Shown: positions 20,031 to 34,460 of the stretch, in pieces
Layout of the letters: each line of letters opens with the position of its first letter
Position numbering within the stretch: position 1 is the stretch's first letter
Origin: Litoditis marina
Taxonomy: Eukaryota > Nematoda > Chromadorea > Rhabditida > Rhabditidae
DNA length: 64,000 bases
Assembly (NCBI GenBank): GCA_964036275.1
Contig: CAXIWQ010000274.1
Location: 62,001-126,000, forward strand
Reading direction: 5' to 3'
The notes under the pieces: model-generated
Database searches by the model: none
Told to the model about the DNA's origin: nothing
Seen by the model: only the letters and a program-made list of their open reading frames with translations
Position numbers and translations under genes: made by a program

Positions 20031-23000
20031 CCTAATACGACTCTATATTCTGTGGCGCACAGCCACAAAAGACAAATTAACGCGGTTATTGACTCTTTGC
20101 CGTGCAGCTACAGGAAAAAGGTTATACGGCTATCAAGTATGTTGCTCCCAGCTGAAAAAACCTAATACGACTATCTATTCTGTGGCGCACAGCCACAAAA
20201 TACGAATTAACGCGGTTATCGACTCTTTGCCTTGCAGCTACAGAGAACAATTCATACGGCTATCAAGTCTGTTGCTCCCAGCTACAAAAACCTAATACGA
20301 CTATATATTCTGTGGCGCACAGCCACAAAAGACGAATTAACGCGGTTATTGACTCTTTGCCTCGCAGTTACAGAGAATATTTCATACGGCTATCAAATCT
20401 GTTGCTCCCAGCTACAAAAACCTAATACGACAATCTATTCTGTGGCGCACAGCCACAAAAGACAAATTAACGCGGTTATTGACTCTTTGCCGTGCAGCTA
20501 CAGGAAAAAGGTTATACGGCTACCAAGTATGTTGCTCCCAGCTACAAAAACCTAATACGACTATCTATTCTGTGGCGCACAGCCACAAAATACGAATTGA
20601 CGCGGTTATCGACTCTTTGCCTTGCAGCTACAGAGAACAGTTCATACGGCTATCAAATCTGTTGCTCCCAGCTACAAAAACCTAATACGACAATCTATTC
20701 TGTGGCGCACAGCCACAAAATACAAATTATCGCGGTTATCGACTTGTTGGCTTGCAGCTACAGAGAAAAGTTCATACGGCTATCAAGTCTGTTGCTCCCA
20801 GCTACAAAAACCTGATACGACAATCTATTCTTTGGCGCACAGCCACAAAAGACAAATCAACGCGTTTATTACCTCTTTGCCTCGCAGTTACAGAGAACAT
20901 TTCATACGGCTATCAAATCTGTTGCTCCCAGCTACAAAAACCTAATACGACAATCTATTCTGTGGCGCACAGCCACAAAGACGAATTAACGCGGTTATTG
21001 ACATTTTGACTTGCAGCTACAAAAAAAAAATCATACGGCTATCAAGTCTGTTGCTTCCAAATACAAAAACATAATACGACTTTATATTCTGTGGCGCACA
21101 GCCACAAAATACAAATTAACGCGGTTATTGATTCTTTGCCTTGCAGTTACAGAGAACATTTCATACGGCTATCAAATCTGTTGCTCCCAGCTACAAAAAC
21201 CTAATACGACTTTATATTCTGTGGCGCACAGCCACAAAAGACAAATTAACGCGGTTATTACCTCTTTGCCTTGCAGCTACAGAAAAAAAGTTTATACGGC
21301 TATCAAGTCTGTTGCTCCCAGCTACAAAAACCTAATACGACTTTATATTCTGTGGCGCACAGCCACAAAAGACAAATTAACGCGGTTATTGACTCTTTGC
21401 CGTGCAGCTACAGAAAAAAAGTTTATATGGCTATCAAGTATGTTGCTCCCAGCTAGAAAAACCCAATACAACTATCTATTCTGTGGCACACAGCCACAAA
21501 ATACGATATAACGCGGTTATCGACTCTTTGCCTTGCAGCTACAGAAAAAAGTTTATACGGCTATCAAGTCTGTTGCTCATGGCTACAAAAACCTAATACG
21601 ACTTTATATCCTATGGCGCACAGCCACAAAAGACAAATTAACGCGGTTATTACCTCTTTGCCTTGCAGCTACAGAAAAAAGTTCATACGGCTATCAAGTC
21701 TGTTGCTCCCAGCTACAAAAACCTGATACGACAATCTATTCTGTGGCGCACAGCCACAAAAGACAAATCAACGCGGTTGTTACCTCTTTGCCTTGCAGCT
21801 ACAGAAAAAAGTTCATACGGCTATCAAGTCTGTTGCTCCCAGCTACAAAAACCTAATACGACTTTATGTTCTGTGGCGCACAGCCACAAAAGACAAATTA
21901 ACGCGGTTATTGACTCTTTGCCGTGCAGCTACAGGAAAAAGGTTATACGGCTATCAAATATGTTGCTCCCAGCTACAAAAACCTAATACGACTATCTATT
22001 CTGTGGCGCACAGCCACAAAATACGAATTAACGCGGTTATCGACTCTTTGCCTTGCAGCTACAGAGAACAGTTCATACGGCTATCAAATCTGTTGCTCCC
22101 AGCTACAAAAACCTAATACGACAATCTATTCTGTGGCGCACAGCCACAAAATACGAATTATCGCGGTTATCGACTTGTTGGCTTGCAGCTACAGAGAAAA
22201 GTTCATACGGCTATCAAGTCTGTTGCTCCCAGCTACAAAAACCTGATACGACAATCTATTCTGTGGCGCACAGCCACAAAAGACAAATTAACGCGGTTAT
22301 TACCTCTTTGCCTTGCAGCTACAGAAAAAAAATCATACGGCTATCAAGTCTGTTGCTCCCAGCTACGAAAACCTAATACGACTTTATATTCTGTGGCGCA
22401 CAGCCACAAAAGACAAATTAACGCGGTTATTGACTCTTTGCCGTGCAGCTACAGGAAAAAGGTTATACGGCTATCAAGTATGTTGCTCCCAGCTAAAAAA
22501 ACCTAATACGACTATCTATTCTGTGGCGCACAGCCACAAAATACGAATTAACGCGGTTATCGACTCTTTGCCTTGCAGCTACAGAGAACAGTTCATACGG
22601 CTATCAAGTCTGTTGCTCCCAGCTACAAAAACCTAATACGACTATATATTCTGTGGCGCACAGCCACAAAAAACGAATTAACGCGGTTATTGACTCTTTG
22701 CCTTGCAGTTACAGAGAATATTTCATACGGCTATCAAATCTGTTGCTCCCAGCTACAAAAACCTAATACGACAATCTATTCTGTGGCGCACAGCCACAAA
22801 AGACGAATTAACGCGGTTATTGACTCTTTGCCTTGCAGCTACAGAAAAAAAATCATACGGCTATCAAGTCTGTTGCTCCCAGCTACGAAAACCTAATACG
22901 ACTTTATATTCTGTGGCGCACAGCCACAAAACACGAAATATTGCGGTTATCGACTCTTTGCCTTGCAGCTACAGAAAAAAAATCATACGGCTATCAAGTC

Positions 23001-25906
23001 TGTTGCTCCCAGCTACAAAAACCTGATACGACAATCTATTCTGTGGCGCACAGCCACAAAAGACAAATTAACGCGGTTATTACCTCTTTGCCTTGCAGCT
23101 ACAGAAAAAAAATCATACGGCTATCAAGTCTGTTGCTCCCAGCTACGAAAACCTAATACGACTTTATATTCTGTGGCGCACAGCCACAAAAGACAAATTA
23201 ACGCGGTTATTGACTCTTTGCCGTGCAGCTACAGGAAAAAGGTTATACGGCTATCAAGTATGTTGCTCCCAGCTAAAAAAACCTAATACGACTATCTATT
23301 CTGTGGCGCACAGCCACAAAATACGAATTAACGCGGTTATCGACTCTTTGCCTTGCAGCTACAGAGAACAGTTCATACGGCTATCAAGTCTGTTGCTCCC
23401 AGCTACAAAACCTAATACGACTATATATTCTGTGGCGCACAGCCACAAAAAACGAATTAACGCGGTTATTGACTCTTTGCCTTGCAGTTACAGAGAATAT
23501 TTCATACGGCTATCAAATCTGTTGCTCCCAGCTACAAAAACCTAATACGACAATCTATTCTGTGGCGCACAGCCACAAAAGACGAATTAACGCGGTTATT
23601 GACTCTTTGCCTTGCAGCTACAGAAAAAAAATCATACGGCTATCAAGTCTGTTGCTCCCAGCTACGAAAACCTAATACGACTTTATATTCTGTGGCGCAC
23701 AGCCACAAAACACGAAATATTGCGGTTATCGACTCTTTGCCTTGCAGCTACAGAAAAAAAATCATACGGCTATCAAGTCTGTTGCTCCCAGCTACAAAAA
23801 CCTGATACGACAATCTATTCTGTGGCGCACAGCCACAAAAGACAAATTAACGCGGTTATTACCTCTTTGCCTTGCAGCTACAGAAAAAAGTTCATACGGC
23901 TATCAAGTCTGTTGCTCCCAGCTACGAAAACCTAATACGACTTTATATTCTGTGGCGCACAGCCACAAAATACGAATTAACGCGGTTATCGACTCTTTGC
24001 CTTGCAGCTACAGAGAACAGTTCATACGGCTATCAAGTCTGTTGCTCCCAGCTACAAAAACCTAATACGACTATATATTCTGTGGCGCACAGCCACAAAA
24101 TACGAATTAACGCGGTTATCGACTCTTTGCCTTGCAGCTACAGAGAACAGTTCATACGGCTATCAAGTCTGTTGCTCCCAGCTACGAAAACCTAATACGA
24201 CTTTATATTCTGTGGCGCACAGCCACAAAACACGAAATATCGCGGTTATCGACTTGTTGGCTTGCAGCTACAGAGAAAAGTTCATACGGCTATCAAGTCT
24301 GTTGCTCCCAGCTACAAAAACCTGATACGACAATCTATTCTGTGGCGCACAGCCACAAAAGACAAATTAACGCGGTTATTACCTCTTTGCCTTGCAGCTA
24401 CAGAAAAAAGTTCATACGGCTATCAAGTATGTTGCTCCCAGCTACGAAAACCTAATACGACTTTATATTCTGTGGCGCACAGCCACAAAAGACAAATTAA
24501 CGCGGTTATTGACTCTTTGCCGTGCAGCTACAGGAAAAAGGTTATACGGCTATCAAGTATGTTGCTCCCAGCTACAAAAACCTAATACGACTATCTATTC
24601 TGTGGCGCACAGCCACAAAATACGAATTGACGCGGTTATCGACTCTTTGCCTTGCAGCTACAGAGAATATTTCATACGGCTATCAAATCTGTTGCTCCCA
24701 GCTACAAAAACCTATACGACAATCTATTCTGTGGCGCACAGCCACAAAAAACAAATTATCGCGGTTATCGACTTGTTGGCTTGCAGCTACAGAGAAAAGT
24801 TCATACGGCTATCAAGTCTGTTTCCCCCAGCTACAAAAACCTAATACGACTATATATTCTGTGGCGCACAGCCACAAAAGACGAATTAACGCGGTTATTG
24901 ACTCTTTACCTCGCAGTTACAGAGAACATTTCATACGGCTATCAAATCTGTTGCTCCCAGCTACAAAAACCTAATACGACAATCTATTCTGTGGCGCACA
25001 GCCACAAAGACGAATTAACGCGGTTATTGACATTTTGACTTGCAGCTACAAAAAAAAATCATACGGTTATCAAGTCTGTTGCTCCAGCTACAAAAACCTA
25101 ATACGACTATATATTCTGTGGCGCACAGCCACAAAAGACGAATTAACGCGGTTATTGACTCTTTGCCTCGCAGTTACAGAGAATATTTTATCAAATCTGT
25201 TGCTCCCAGCAACAAAAACCTGATACGACAATCTATTCTGTGGCGCACAGCCACAAAAGACAAATTAACGCGGTTATTACCTCTTTGCCTTGCAGCTACA
25301 GAAAAAAGTTCATACGGCTATCAAGTCTGTTGCTCCCAGCTACGAAAACCTAATACGACTTTATATTCTGTGGCGCACAGCCACAAAAGACAAATTAACG
25401 CGGTTATTGACTCTTTGCCGTGCAGCTACAGGAAAAAGGTTATACGGCTATCAAGTATGTTGCTCCCAAGCTACAAAAACCTAATACGACTATCTATTCT
25501 GTGGCGCACAGCCACAAAATACGAATTGACGCGGTTATCGACTCTTTGCCTTGCAGCTACAGAGAACAGTTCATACGGCTATCAAGTCTGTTGCTCCCAG
25601 CTACGAAAACCTAATACGACTTTATATTCTGTGGCGCACAGCCACAAAAGACAAATTAACGCGGTTATTGACTCTTTGCCGTGCAGCTACAGGAAAAAGG
25701 TTATACGGCTATCAAGTATGTTGCTCCCAGCTACAAAAACCTAATACGACTATCTATTCTGTGGCGCACAGCCACAAAATACGAATTGACGCGGTTATCG
25801 ACTCTTTGCCTTGCAGCTACAGAGAACAGTTCATACGGCTATCAAATCTGTTGCTCCCAGCTACAAAAACCTAATACGACAATCTATTCTGTGGCGCACA
25901 GCCACA
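20031..25906 (+). repeat. Segmental duplication, copy 2 (partner 12,298-17,390)
   Basis: Direct copy of 12,298-17,390 that begins exactly where the inverted segment ends. It contains an additional six-monomer block (see 22,313-23,871) and a handful of one-base indels, such as CTACAAAACC near 23,405, CCTATACGAC near 24,712, TTTCCCCCAGC near 24,822 and CCCAAGCTAC near 25,466. With the inverted segment, the arrangement is copy, inverted partial copy, copy. Confidence 0.8.
22313..23871 (+). repeat. Six-monomer tandem duplication, 780 bp
   Basis: The subtype order beginning with a GAAAAAAAATC monomer at 22,313 is repeated from 23,093, an offset of 779-780 bp. This extra block is absent from the partner segment near 15.3 kb and accounts for the jump in offset between the two large copies. 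The second unit has one private deletion of an A near 23,408. Confidence 0.8.
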
Positions 25907-25969
25907 AAATACGAATTGACGCGGTTATCGACTCTTTGCCTTGCAGCTACAAAAAACAGTTCATACGGC

Positions 25970-28900
25970 TATCAAGTCTGTTGCTCCCAGCTACAAAAAC
26001 CTAATACGACTTTATATTCTGTGGCGCACAGCCACAAAAGACAATTAACGCGGTTATTGACTCTTTGCCGTGCAGCTACAGGAAAAAAGGTTATACGGCT
26101 ATCAAGTATGTTGCTCCCAGCTACAAAAACCTAATACGACTATCTATTCTGTGGCGCACAGCCACAAAATACGAGTTAACGCGGTTATCGACTCTTTGCC
26201 TTGCAGCTACAGGAAAAAGGTTATACGGCTATCAAATCTGTTGCTCCCAGCTACAAAAACCTAATACGACAATCTATTCTGTGGCGCACAGCCACAAAAT
26301 ACGAATTATCGCGGTTATCGACTTGTTGGCTTGCAGCTACAGAGAAAAGTTCATACGGCTATCAAGTCTGTTGCTCCCAGCTACAAAAACCTAATACGAC
26401 TATATATTCTGTGGCGCACAGCCACAAAAGACGAATTAACGCGGTTATTGACTCTTTGCCTCGCAGTTACAGAGAATATTTTATCAAATCTGTTGCTCCC
26501 AGCAACAAAAACCTGATACGACAATCTATTCTGTGGCGCACAGCCACAAAAGACAAATTAACGCGGTTATTACCTCTTTGCCTTGCAGCTACAGAAAAAA
26601 GTTCATACGGCTATCAAGTCTGTTGCTCCCAGCTACGAAAACCTAATACGACTTTATATTCTGTGGCGCACAGCCACAAAAGACAAATTAACGCGGTTAT
26701 TGACTCTTTGCCTTGCAGCTACAGAGAACAGTTTATACGGCTATCAAATCTGTTGCTCCCAGCTACAAAAACCTAATACGACAATCTATTCTGTGGCGCA
26801 CAGCCACAAAAGACGAATTAACGCGGTTATTGACTCTTTGCCTCGCAGTTACAGAGAACATTTCATACGGCTATCAAATCTGTTGCTCCCAGCTACAAAA
26901 ACCTAATACGACAATCTATTCTGTGGCGCACAGCCACAAAGACGAATTAACGCGGTTATTGACATTTTGACTTGCAGCTACAAAAAAAAATCATACGGCT
27001 ATCAAGTCTGTTGCTCCCAGCTACAAAAACCTAATACGACTATCTATTCTGTGGCGCACAGCCACAAAATACGAATTGACGCGGTTATCGACTCTTTGCC
27101 TTGCAGCTACAAAAAACAGTTCATACGGCTATCAAGTCTGTTGCTCCCAGCTACAAAAACCTAATACGACTTTATATTCTGTGGCGCACAGCCACAAAAG
27201 ACAAATTAACGCGGTTATTGACTCTTTGCCGTGCAGCTACAGGAAAAAGGTTATACGGCTATCAAGTATGTTGCTCCCAGCTACAAAAACCTAATACGAC
27301 TATCTATTCTGTGGCGCACAGCCACAAAGACGAATTAACGCGGTTATTGACATTTTGACTTGCAGCTACAAAAAAAAATCATACGGCTATCAAGTCTGTT
27401 GCTCCCAGCTACAAAAACCTAATACGACTATCTATTCTGTGGCGCACAGCCACAAAATACGAATTGACGCGGTTATCGACTCTTTGCCTTGCAGCTACAA
27501 AAAACAGTTCATACGGCTATCAAGTCTGTTGCTCCCAGCTACAAAAACCTAATACGACTTTATATTCTGTGGCGCACAGCCACAAAAGACAAATTAACGC
27601 GGTTATTGACTCTTTGCCGTGCAGCTACAGGAAAAAGGTTATACGGCTATCAAGTATGTTGCTCCCAGCTACAAAAACCTAATACGACTATCTATTCTGT
27701 GGCGCACAGCCACAAAATACGAATTAACGCGGTTATCGACTCTTTGCCTTGCAGCTACAGAGAACAGTTCATACGGCTATCAAATCTGTTGCTCCCAGCT
27801 ACAAAAACCTAATACGACAATCTATTCTGTGGCGCACAGCCACAAAATACGAATTATCGCGGTTATCGACTTGTTGGCTTGCAGCTACAGAGAAAAGTTC
27901 ATAAGGCTATCAAGTCTGTTGCTCCCAGCTACAAAAACCTAATACGACTATATATTCTGTGGCGCACAGCCACAAAAGACGAATTAACGCGGTTATTGAC
28001 TCTTTGCCTCGCAGTTACAGAGAATATTTTATCAAATCTGTTGCTCCCAGCAACAAAAACCTGATACGACAATCTATTCTGTGGCGCACAGCCACAAAAG
28101 ACAAATTAACGCGGTTATTACCTCTTTGCCTTGCAGCTACAGAAAAAAGTTCATACGGCTATCAAGTCTGTTGCTCCCAGCTACGAAAACCTAATACGAC
28201 TTTATATTCTGTGGCGCACAGCCACAAAAGACAAATTAACGCGGTTATTGACTCTTTGCCGTGCAGCTACAGGAAAAAGGTTATACGGCTATCAAGTATG
28301 TTGCTCCCAGCTACAAAAACCTAATACGACTATCTATTCTGTGGCGCACAGCCACAAAATACGAATTGACGCGGTTATCGACTCTTTGCCTTGCAGCTAC
28401 AGAGAACAGTTCATACGGCTATCAAGTCTGTTGCTCCCAGCTACGAAAACCTAATACGACTTTATATTCTGTGGCGCACAGCCACAAAAGACAAATTAAC
28501 GCGGTTATTGACTCTTTGCCGTGCAGCTACAGGAAAAAGGTTATACGGCTATCAAGTCTGTTGCTCCCAGCTACAAAAACCTAATACGACTTTATATTCT
28601 GTGGCGCACAGCCACAAAAGACAAATTAACGCGGTTATTGACTCTTTGCCGTGCAGCTACAGGAAAAAGGTTATACGGCTATCAAGTATGTTGCTCCCAG
28701 CTACAAAAACCTAATACGACTATCTATTCTGTGGCGCACAGCCACAAAATACGAGTTAACGCGGTTATCGACTCTTTGCCTTGCAGCTACAGGAAAAAGG
28801 TTATACGGCTATCAAATCTGTTGCTCCCAGCTACAAAAACCTAATACGACAATCTATTCTGTGGCGCACAGCCACAAAATACGAATTATCGCGGTTATCG

Positions 28901-31130
28901 ACTTGTTGGCTTGCAGCTACAGAGAAAAGTTCATACGGCTATCAAGTCTGTTGCTCCCAGCTACAAAAACCTAATACGACTATATATTCTGTGGCGCACA
29001 GCCACAAAAGACGAATTAACGCGGTTATTGACTCTTTGCCTCGCAGTTACAGAGAATATTTTATCAAATCTGTTGCTCCCAGCAACAAAAACCTGATACG
29101 ACAATCTATTCTGTGGCGCACAGCCACAAAAGACAAATTAACGCGGTTATTACCTCTTTGCCTTGCAGCTACAGAAAAAAGTTCATACGGCTATCAAGTC
29201 TGTTGCTCCCAGCTACGAAAACCTAATACGACTTTATATTCTGTGGCGCACAGCCACAAAAGACAAATTAACGCGGTTATTGACTCTTTGCCTTGCAGCT
29301 ACAGAGAACAGTTTATACGGCTATCAAATCTGTTGCTCCCAGCTACAAAAACCTAATACGACAATCTATTCTGTGGCGCACAGCCACAAAAGACGAATTA
29401 ACGCGGTTATTGACTCTTTGCCTCGCAGTTACAGAGAACATTTCATACGGCTATCAAATCTGTTGCTCCCAGCTACAAAAACCTAATACGACAATCTATT
29501 CTGTGGCGCACAGCCACAAAGACGAATTAACGCGGTTATTGACATTTTGACTTGCAGCTACAAAAAAAAATCATACGGCTATCAAGTCTGTTGCTCCCAG
29601 CTACAAAAACCTAATACGACTATCTATTCTGTGGCGCACAGCCACAAAATACGAATTGACGCGGTTATCGACTCTTTGCCTTGCAGCTACAAAAAACAGT
29701 TCATACGGCTATCAAGTCTGTTGCTCCCAGCTACAAAAACCTAATACGACTTTATATTCTGTGGCGCACAGCCACAAAAGACAAATTAACGCGGTTATTG
29801 ACTCTTTGCCGTGCAGCTACAGGAAAAAGGTTATACGGCTATCAAGTATGTTGCTCCCAGCTACAAAAACCTAATACGACTATCTATTCTGTGGCGCACA
29901 GCCACAAAGACGAATTAACGCGGTTATTGACATTTTGACTTGCAGCTACAAAAAAAAATCATACGGCTATCAAGTCTGTTGCTCCCAGCTACAAAAACCT
30001 AATACGACTATCTATTCTGTGGCGCACAGCCACAAAATACGAATTGACGCGGTTATCGACTCTTTGCCTTGCAGCTACAAAAAACAGTTCATACGGCTAT
30101 CAAGTCTGTTGCTCCCAGCTACAAAAACCTAATACGACTTTATATTCTGTGGCGCACAGCCACAAAAGACAAATTAACGCGGTTATTGACTCTTTGCCGT
30201 GCAGCTACAGGAAAAAGGTTATACGGCTATCAAGTATGTTGCTCCCAGCTACAAAAACCTAATACGACTATCTATTCTGTGGCGCACAGCCACAAAATAC
30301 GAATTAACGCGGTTATCGACTCTTTGCCTTGCAGCTACAGAGAACAGTTCATACGGCTATCAAATCTGTTGCTCCCAGCTACAAAAACCTAATACGACAA
30401 TCTATTCTGTGGCGCACAGCCACAAAATACGAATTATCGCGGTTATCGACTTGTTGGCTTGCAGCTACAGAGAAAAGTTCATAAGGCTATCAAGTCTGTT
30501 GCTCCCAGCTACAAAAACCTAATACGACTATATATTCTGTGGCGCACAGCCACAAAAGACGAATTAACGCGGTTATTGACTCTTTGCCTCGCAGTTACAG
30601 AGAATATTTTATCAAATCTGTTGCTCCCAGCAACAAAAACCTGATACGACAATCTATTCTGTGGCGCACAGCCACAAAAGACAAATTAACGCGGTTATTA
30701 CCTCTTTGCCTTGCAGCTACAGAAAAAAGTTCATACGGCTATCAAGTCTGTTGCTCCCAGCTACGAAAACCTAATACGACTTTATATTCTGTGGCGCACA
30801 GCCACAAAAGACAAATTAACGCGGTTATTGACTCTTTGCCGTGCAGCTACAGGAAAAAGGTTATACGGCTATCAAGTATGTTGCTCCCAGCTACAAAAAC
30901 CTAATACGACTATCTATTCTGTGGCGCACAGCCACAAAATACGAATTGACGCGGTTATCGACTCTTTGCCTTGCAGCTACAGAGAACAGTTCATACGGCT
31001 ATCAAGTCTGTTGCTCCCAGCTACGAAAACCTAATACGACTTTATATTCTGTGGCGCACAGCCACAAAAGACAAATTAACGCGGTTATTGACTCTTTGCC
31101 GTGCAGCTACAGGAAAAAGGTTATACGGCT
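25970..31130 (+). repeat. Higher-order repeat of about 2,580 bp, two copies
   Basis: About 20 monomers (25,970-28,550) are repeated directly at about 28,550-31,130 with a constant 2,580-bp offset. The rare ACGAGTTAAC is at 26,171 and 28,751; the ATAAGGCTATC variant is near 27,901 and 30,481; the 8-bp-deleted monomers and a 388-bp three-monomer sub-duplication recur in place. The offset is 20 bp short of 20 x 130, which I attribute to shortened monomers in each unit. Confidence 0.85.
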
Positions 31131-34100
31131 ATCAAGTATGTTGCTCCCAGCTACAAAAACCTAATACGACTATCTATTCTGTGGCGCACAGCCACAAAAT
31201 ACGAATTGACGCGGTTATCGACTCTTTGCCTTGCAGCTACAGAGAACAGTTCATACGGCTATCAAATCTGTTGCTCCCAGCTACAAAAACCTAATACGAC
31301 AATCTATTCTGTGGCGCACAGCCACAAAATACGAATTGACGCGGTTATCGACTCTTTGCCTTGCAGCTACAAAAAACAGTTCATACGGCTATCAAGTCTG
31401 TTGCTCCCAGCTACAAAAACCTAATACGACTTTATATTCTGTGGCGCACAGCCACAAAAGACAAATTAACGCGGTTATTGACTCTTTGCCGTGCAGCTAC
31501 AGGAAAAAGGTTATACGGCTATCAAGTATGTTGCTCCCAGCTACAAAAACCTAATACGACTATCTATTCTGTGGCGCACAGCCACAAAATACGAATTAAC
31601 GCGGTTATCGACTCTTTGCCTTGCAGCTACAGGAAAAAGGTTATACGGCTATCAAATCTGTTGCTCCCAGCTACAAAAACCTAATACGACAATCTATTCT
31701 GTGGCGCACAGCCACAAAATACGAATTATCGCGGTTATCGACTTGTTGGCTTGCAGCTACAGAGAAAAGTTCATACGGCTATCAAGTCTGTTGCTCCCAG
31801 CTACAAAAACCTAATACGACTATATATTCTGTGGCGCACAGCCACAAAAGACGAATTAACGCGGTTATTGACTCTTTGCCTCGCAGTTACAGAGAATATT
31901 TTATCAAATCTGTTGCTCCCAGCAACAAAAACCTGATACGACAATCTATTCTGTGGCGCACAGCCACAAAAGACAAATTAACGCGGTTATTACCTCTTTG
32001 CCTTGCAGCTACAGAAAAAAGTTCATACGGCTATCAAGTCTGTTGCTCCCAGCTACGAAAACCTAATACGACTTTATATTCTGTGGCGCACAGCCACAAA
32101 AGACAAATTAACGCGGTTATTGACTCTTTGCCTTGCAGCTACAGAGAACAGTTCATACGGCTATCAAATCTGTTGCTCCCAGCTACAAAAACCTAATACG
32201 ACAATCTATTCTGTGGCGCACAGCCACAAAAGACGAATTAACGCGGTTATTGACTCTTTGCCTCGCAGTTACAGAGAACATTTCATACGGCTATCAAATC
32301 TGTTGCTCCCAGCTACAAAAACCTAATACGACAATCTATTCTGTGGCGCACAGCCACAAAGACGAATTAACGCGGTTATTGACATTTTGACTTGCAGCTA
32401 CAAAAAAAAATCATACGGCTATCAAGTCTGTTGCTCCCAGCTACAAAAACCTAATACGACTATCTATTCTGTGGCGCACAGCCACAAAATACGAATTGAC
32501 GCGGTTATCGACTCTTTGCCTTGCAGCTACAAAAAACAGTTCATACGGCTATCAAATCTGTTGCTCCCAGCTACGAAAACCTAATACGACTTTATATTCT
32601 GTGGCGCACAGCCACAAAAGACAAATTAACGCGGTTATTGACTCTTTGCCGTGCAGCTACAGGAAAAAGGTTATACGGCTATCAAGTATGTTGCTCCCAG
32701 CTACAAAAACCTAATACGACTATCTATTCTGTGGCGCACAGCCACAAAATACGAATTGACGCGGTTATCGACTCTTTGCCTTGCAGCTACAGAGAACAGT
32801 TCATACGGCTATCAAGTCTGTTGCTCCCAGCTACGAAAACCTAATACGACTTTATATTCTGTGGCGCACAGCCACAAAAGACAAATTAACGCGGTTATTG
32901 ACTCTTTGCCGTGCAGCTACAGGAAAAAGGTTATACGGCTATCAAGTATGTTGCTCCCAGCTACAAAAACCTAATACGACTATCTATTCTGTGGCGCACA
33001 GCCACAAAATACGAATTGACGCGGTTATCGACTCTTTGCCTTGCAGCTACAGAGAACAGTTCATACGGCTATCAAATCTGTTGCTCCCAGCTACAAAAAC
33101 CTAATACGACAATCTATTCTGTGGCGCACAGCCACAAAATACGAATTGACGCGGTTATCGACTCTTTGCCTTGCAGCTACAAAAAACAGTTCATACGGCT
33201 ATCAAGTCTGTTGCTCCCAGCTACAAAAACCTAATACGACTTTATATTCTGTGGCGCACAGCCACAAAAGACAAATTAACGCGGTTATTGACTCTTTGCC
33301 GTGCAGCTACAGGAAAAAGGTTATACGGCTATCAAGTATGTTGCTCCCAGCTACAAAAACCTAATACGACTATCTATTCTGTGGCGCACAGCCACAAAAT
33401 ACGAATTAACGCGGTTATCGACTCTTTGCCTTGCAGCTACAGGAAAAAGGTTATACGGCTATCAAATCTGTTGCTCCCAGCTACAAAACCTAATACGACA
33501 ATCTATTCTGTGGCGCACAGCCACAAAATACGAATTATCGCGGTTATCGACTTGTTGGCTTGCAGCTACAGAGAAAAGTTCATACGGCTATCAAGTCTGT
33601 TGCTCCCAGCTACAAAAACCTAATACGACTATATATTCTGTGGCGCACAGCCACAAAAGACGAATTAACGCGGTTATTGACTCTTTGCCTCGCAGTTACA
33701 GAGAATATTTTATCAAATCTGTTGCTCCCAGCAACAAAAACCTGATACGACAATCTATTCTGTGGCGCACAGCCACAAAAGACAAATTAACGCGGTTATT
33801 ACCTCTTTGCCTTGCAGCTACAGAAAAAAGTTCATACGGCTATCAAGTCTGTTGCTCCCAGCTACGAAAACCTAATACGACTTTATATTCTGTGGCGCAC
33901 AGCCACAAAAGACAAATTAACGCGGTTATTGACTCTTTGCCTTGCAGCTACAGAGAACAGTTCATACGGCTATCAAATCTGTTGCTCCCAGCTACAAAAA
34001 CCTAATACGACAATCTATTCTGTGGCGCACAGCCACAAAAGACGAATTAACGCGGTTATTGACTCTTTGCCTCGCAGTTACAGAGAACATTTCATACGGC

Positions 34101-34460
34101 TATCAAATCTGTTGCTCCCAGCTACAAAAACCTAATACGACAATCTATTCTGTGGCGCACAGCCACAAAGACGAATTAACGCGGTTATTGACATTTTGAC
34201 TTGCAGCTACAAAAAAAAATCATACGGCTATCAAGTCTGTTGCTCCCAGCTACAAAAACCTAATACGACTATCTATTCTGTGGCGCACAGCCACAAAATA
34301 CGAATTGACGCGGTTATCGACTCTTTGCCTTGCAGCTACAAAAAACAGTTCATACGGCTATCAAGTCTGTTGCTCCCAGCTACAAAAACCTAATACGACT
34401 TTATATTCTGTGGCGCACAGCCACAAAAGACAAATTAACGCGGTTATTGACTCTTTGCCG
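30840..34460 (+). repeat. Higher-order repeat of about 1,810 bp, two copies
   Basis: Fourteen monomers from about 30,841 are repeated from about 32,651 with an offset of 1,810, falling to 1,809 after a one-base deletion (CTACAAAACC near 33,483). The unit shares its content with the preceding 2,580-bp repeat but has lost a block, so the two periods are alternative deletion or expansion states of one higher-order repeat. Confidence 0.8.
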
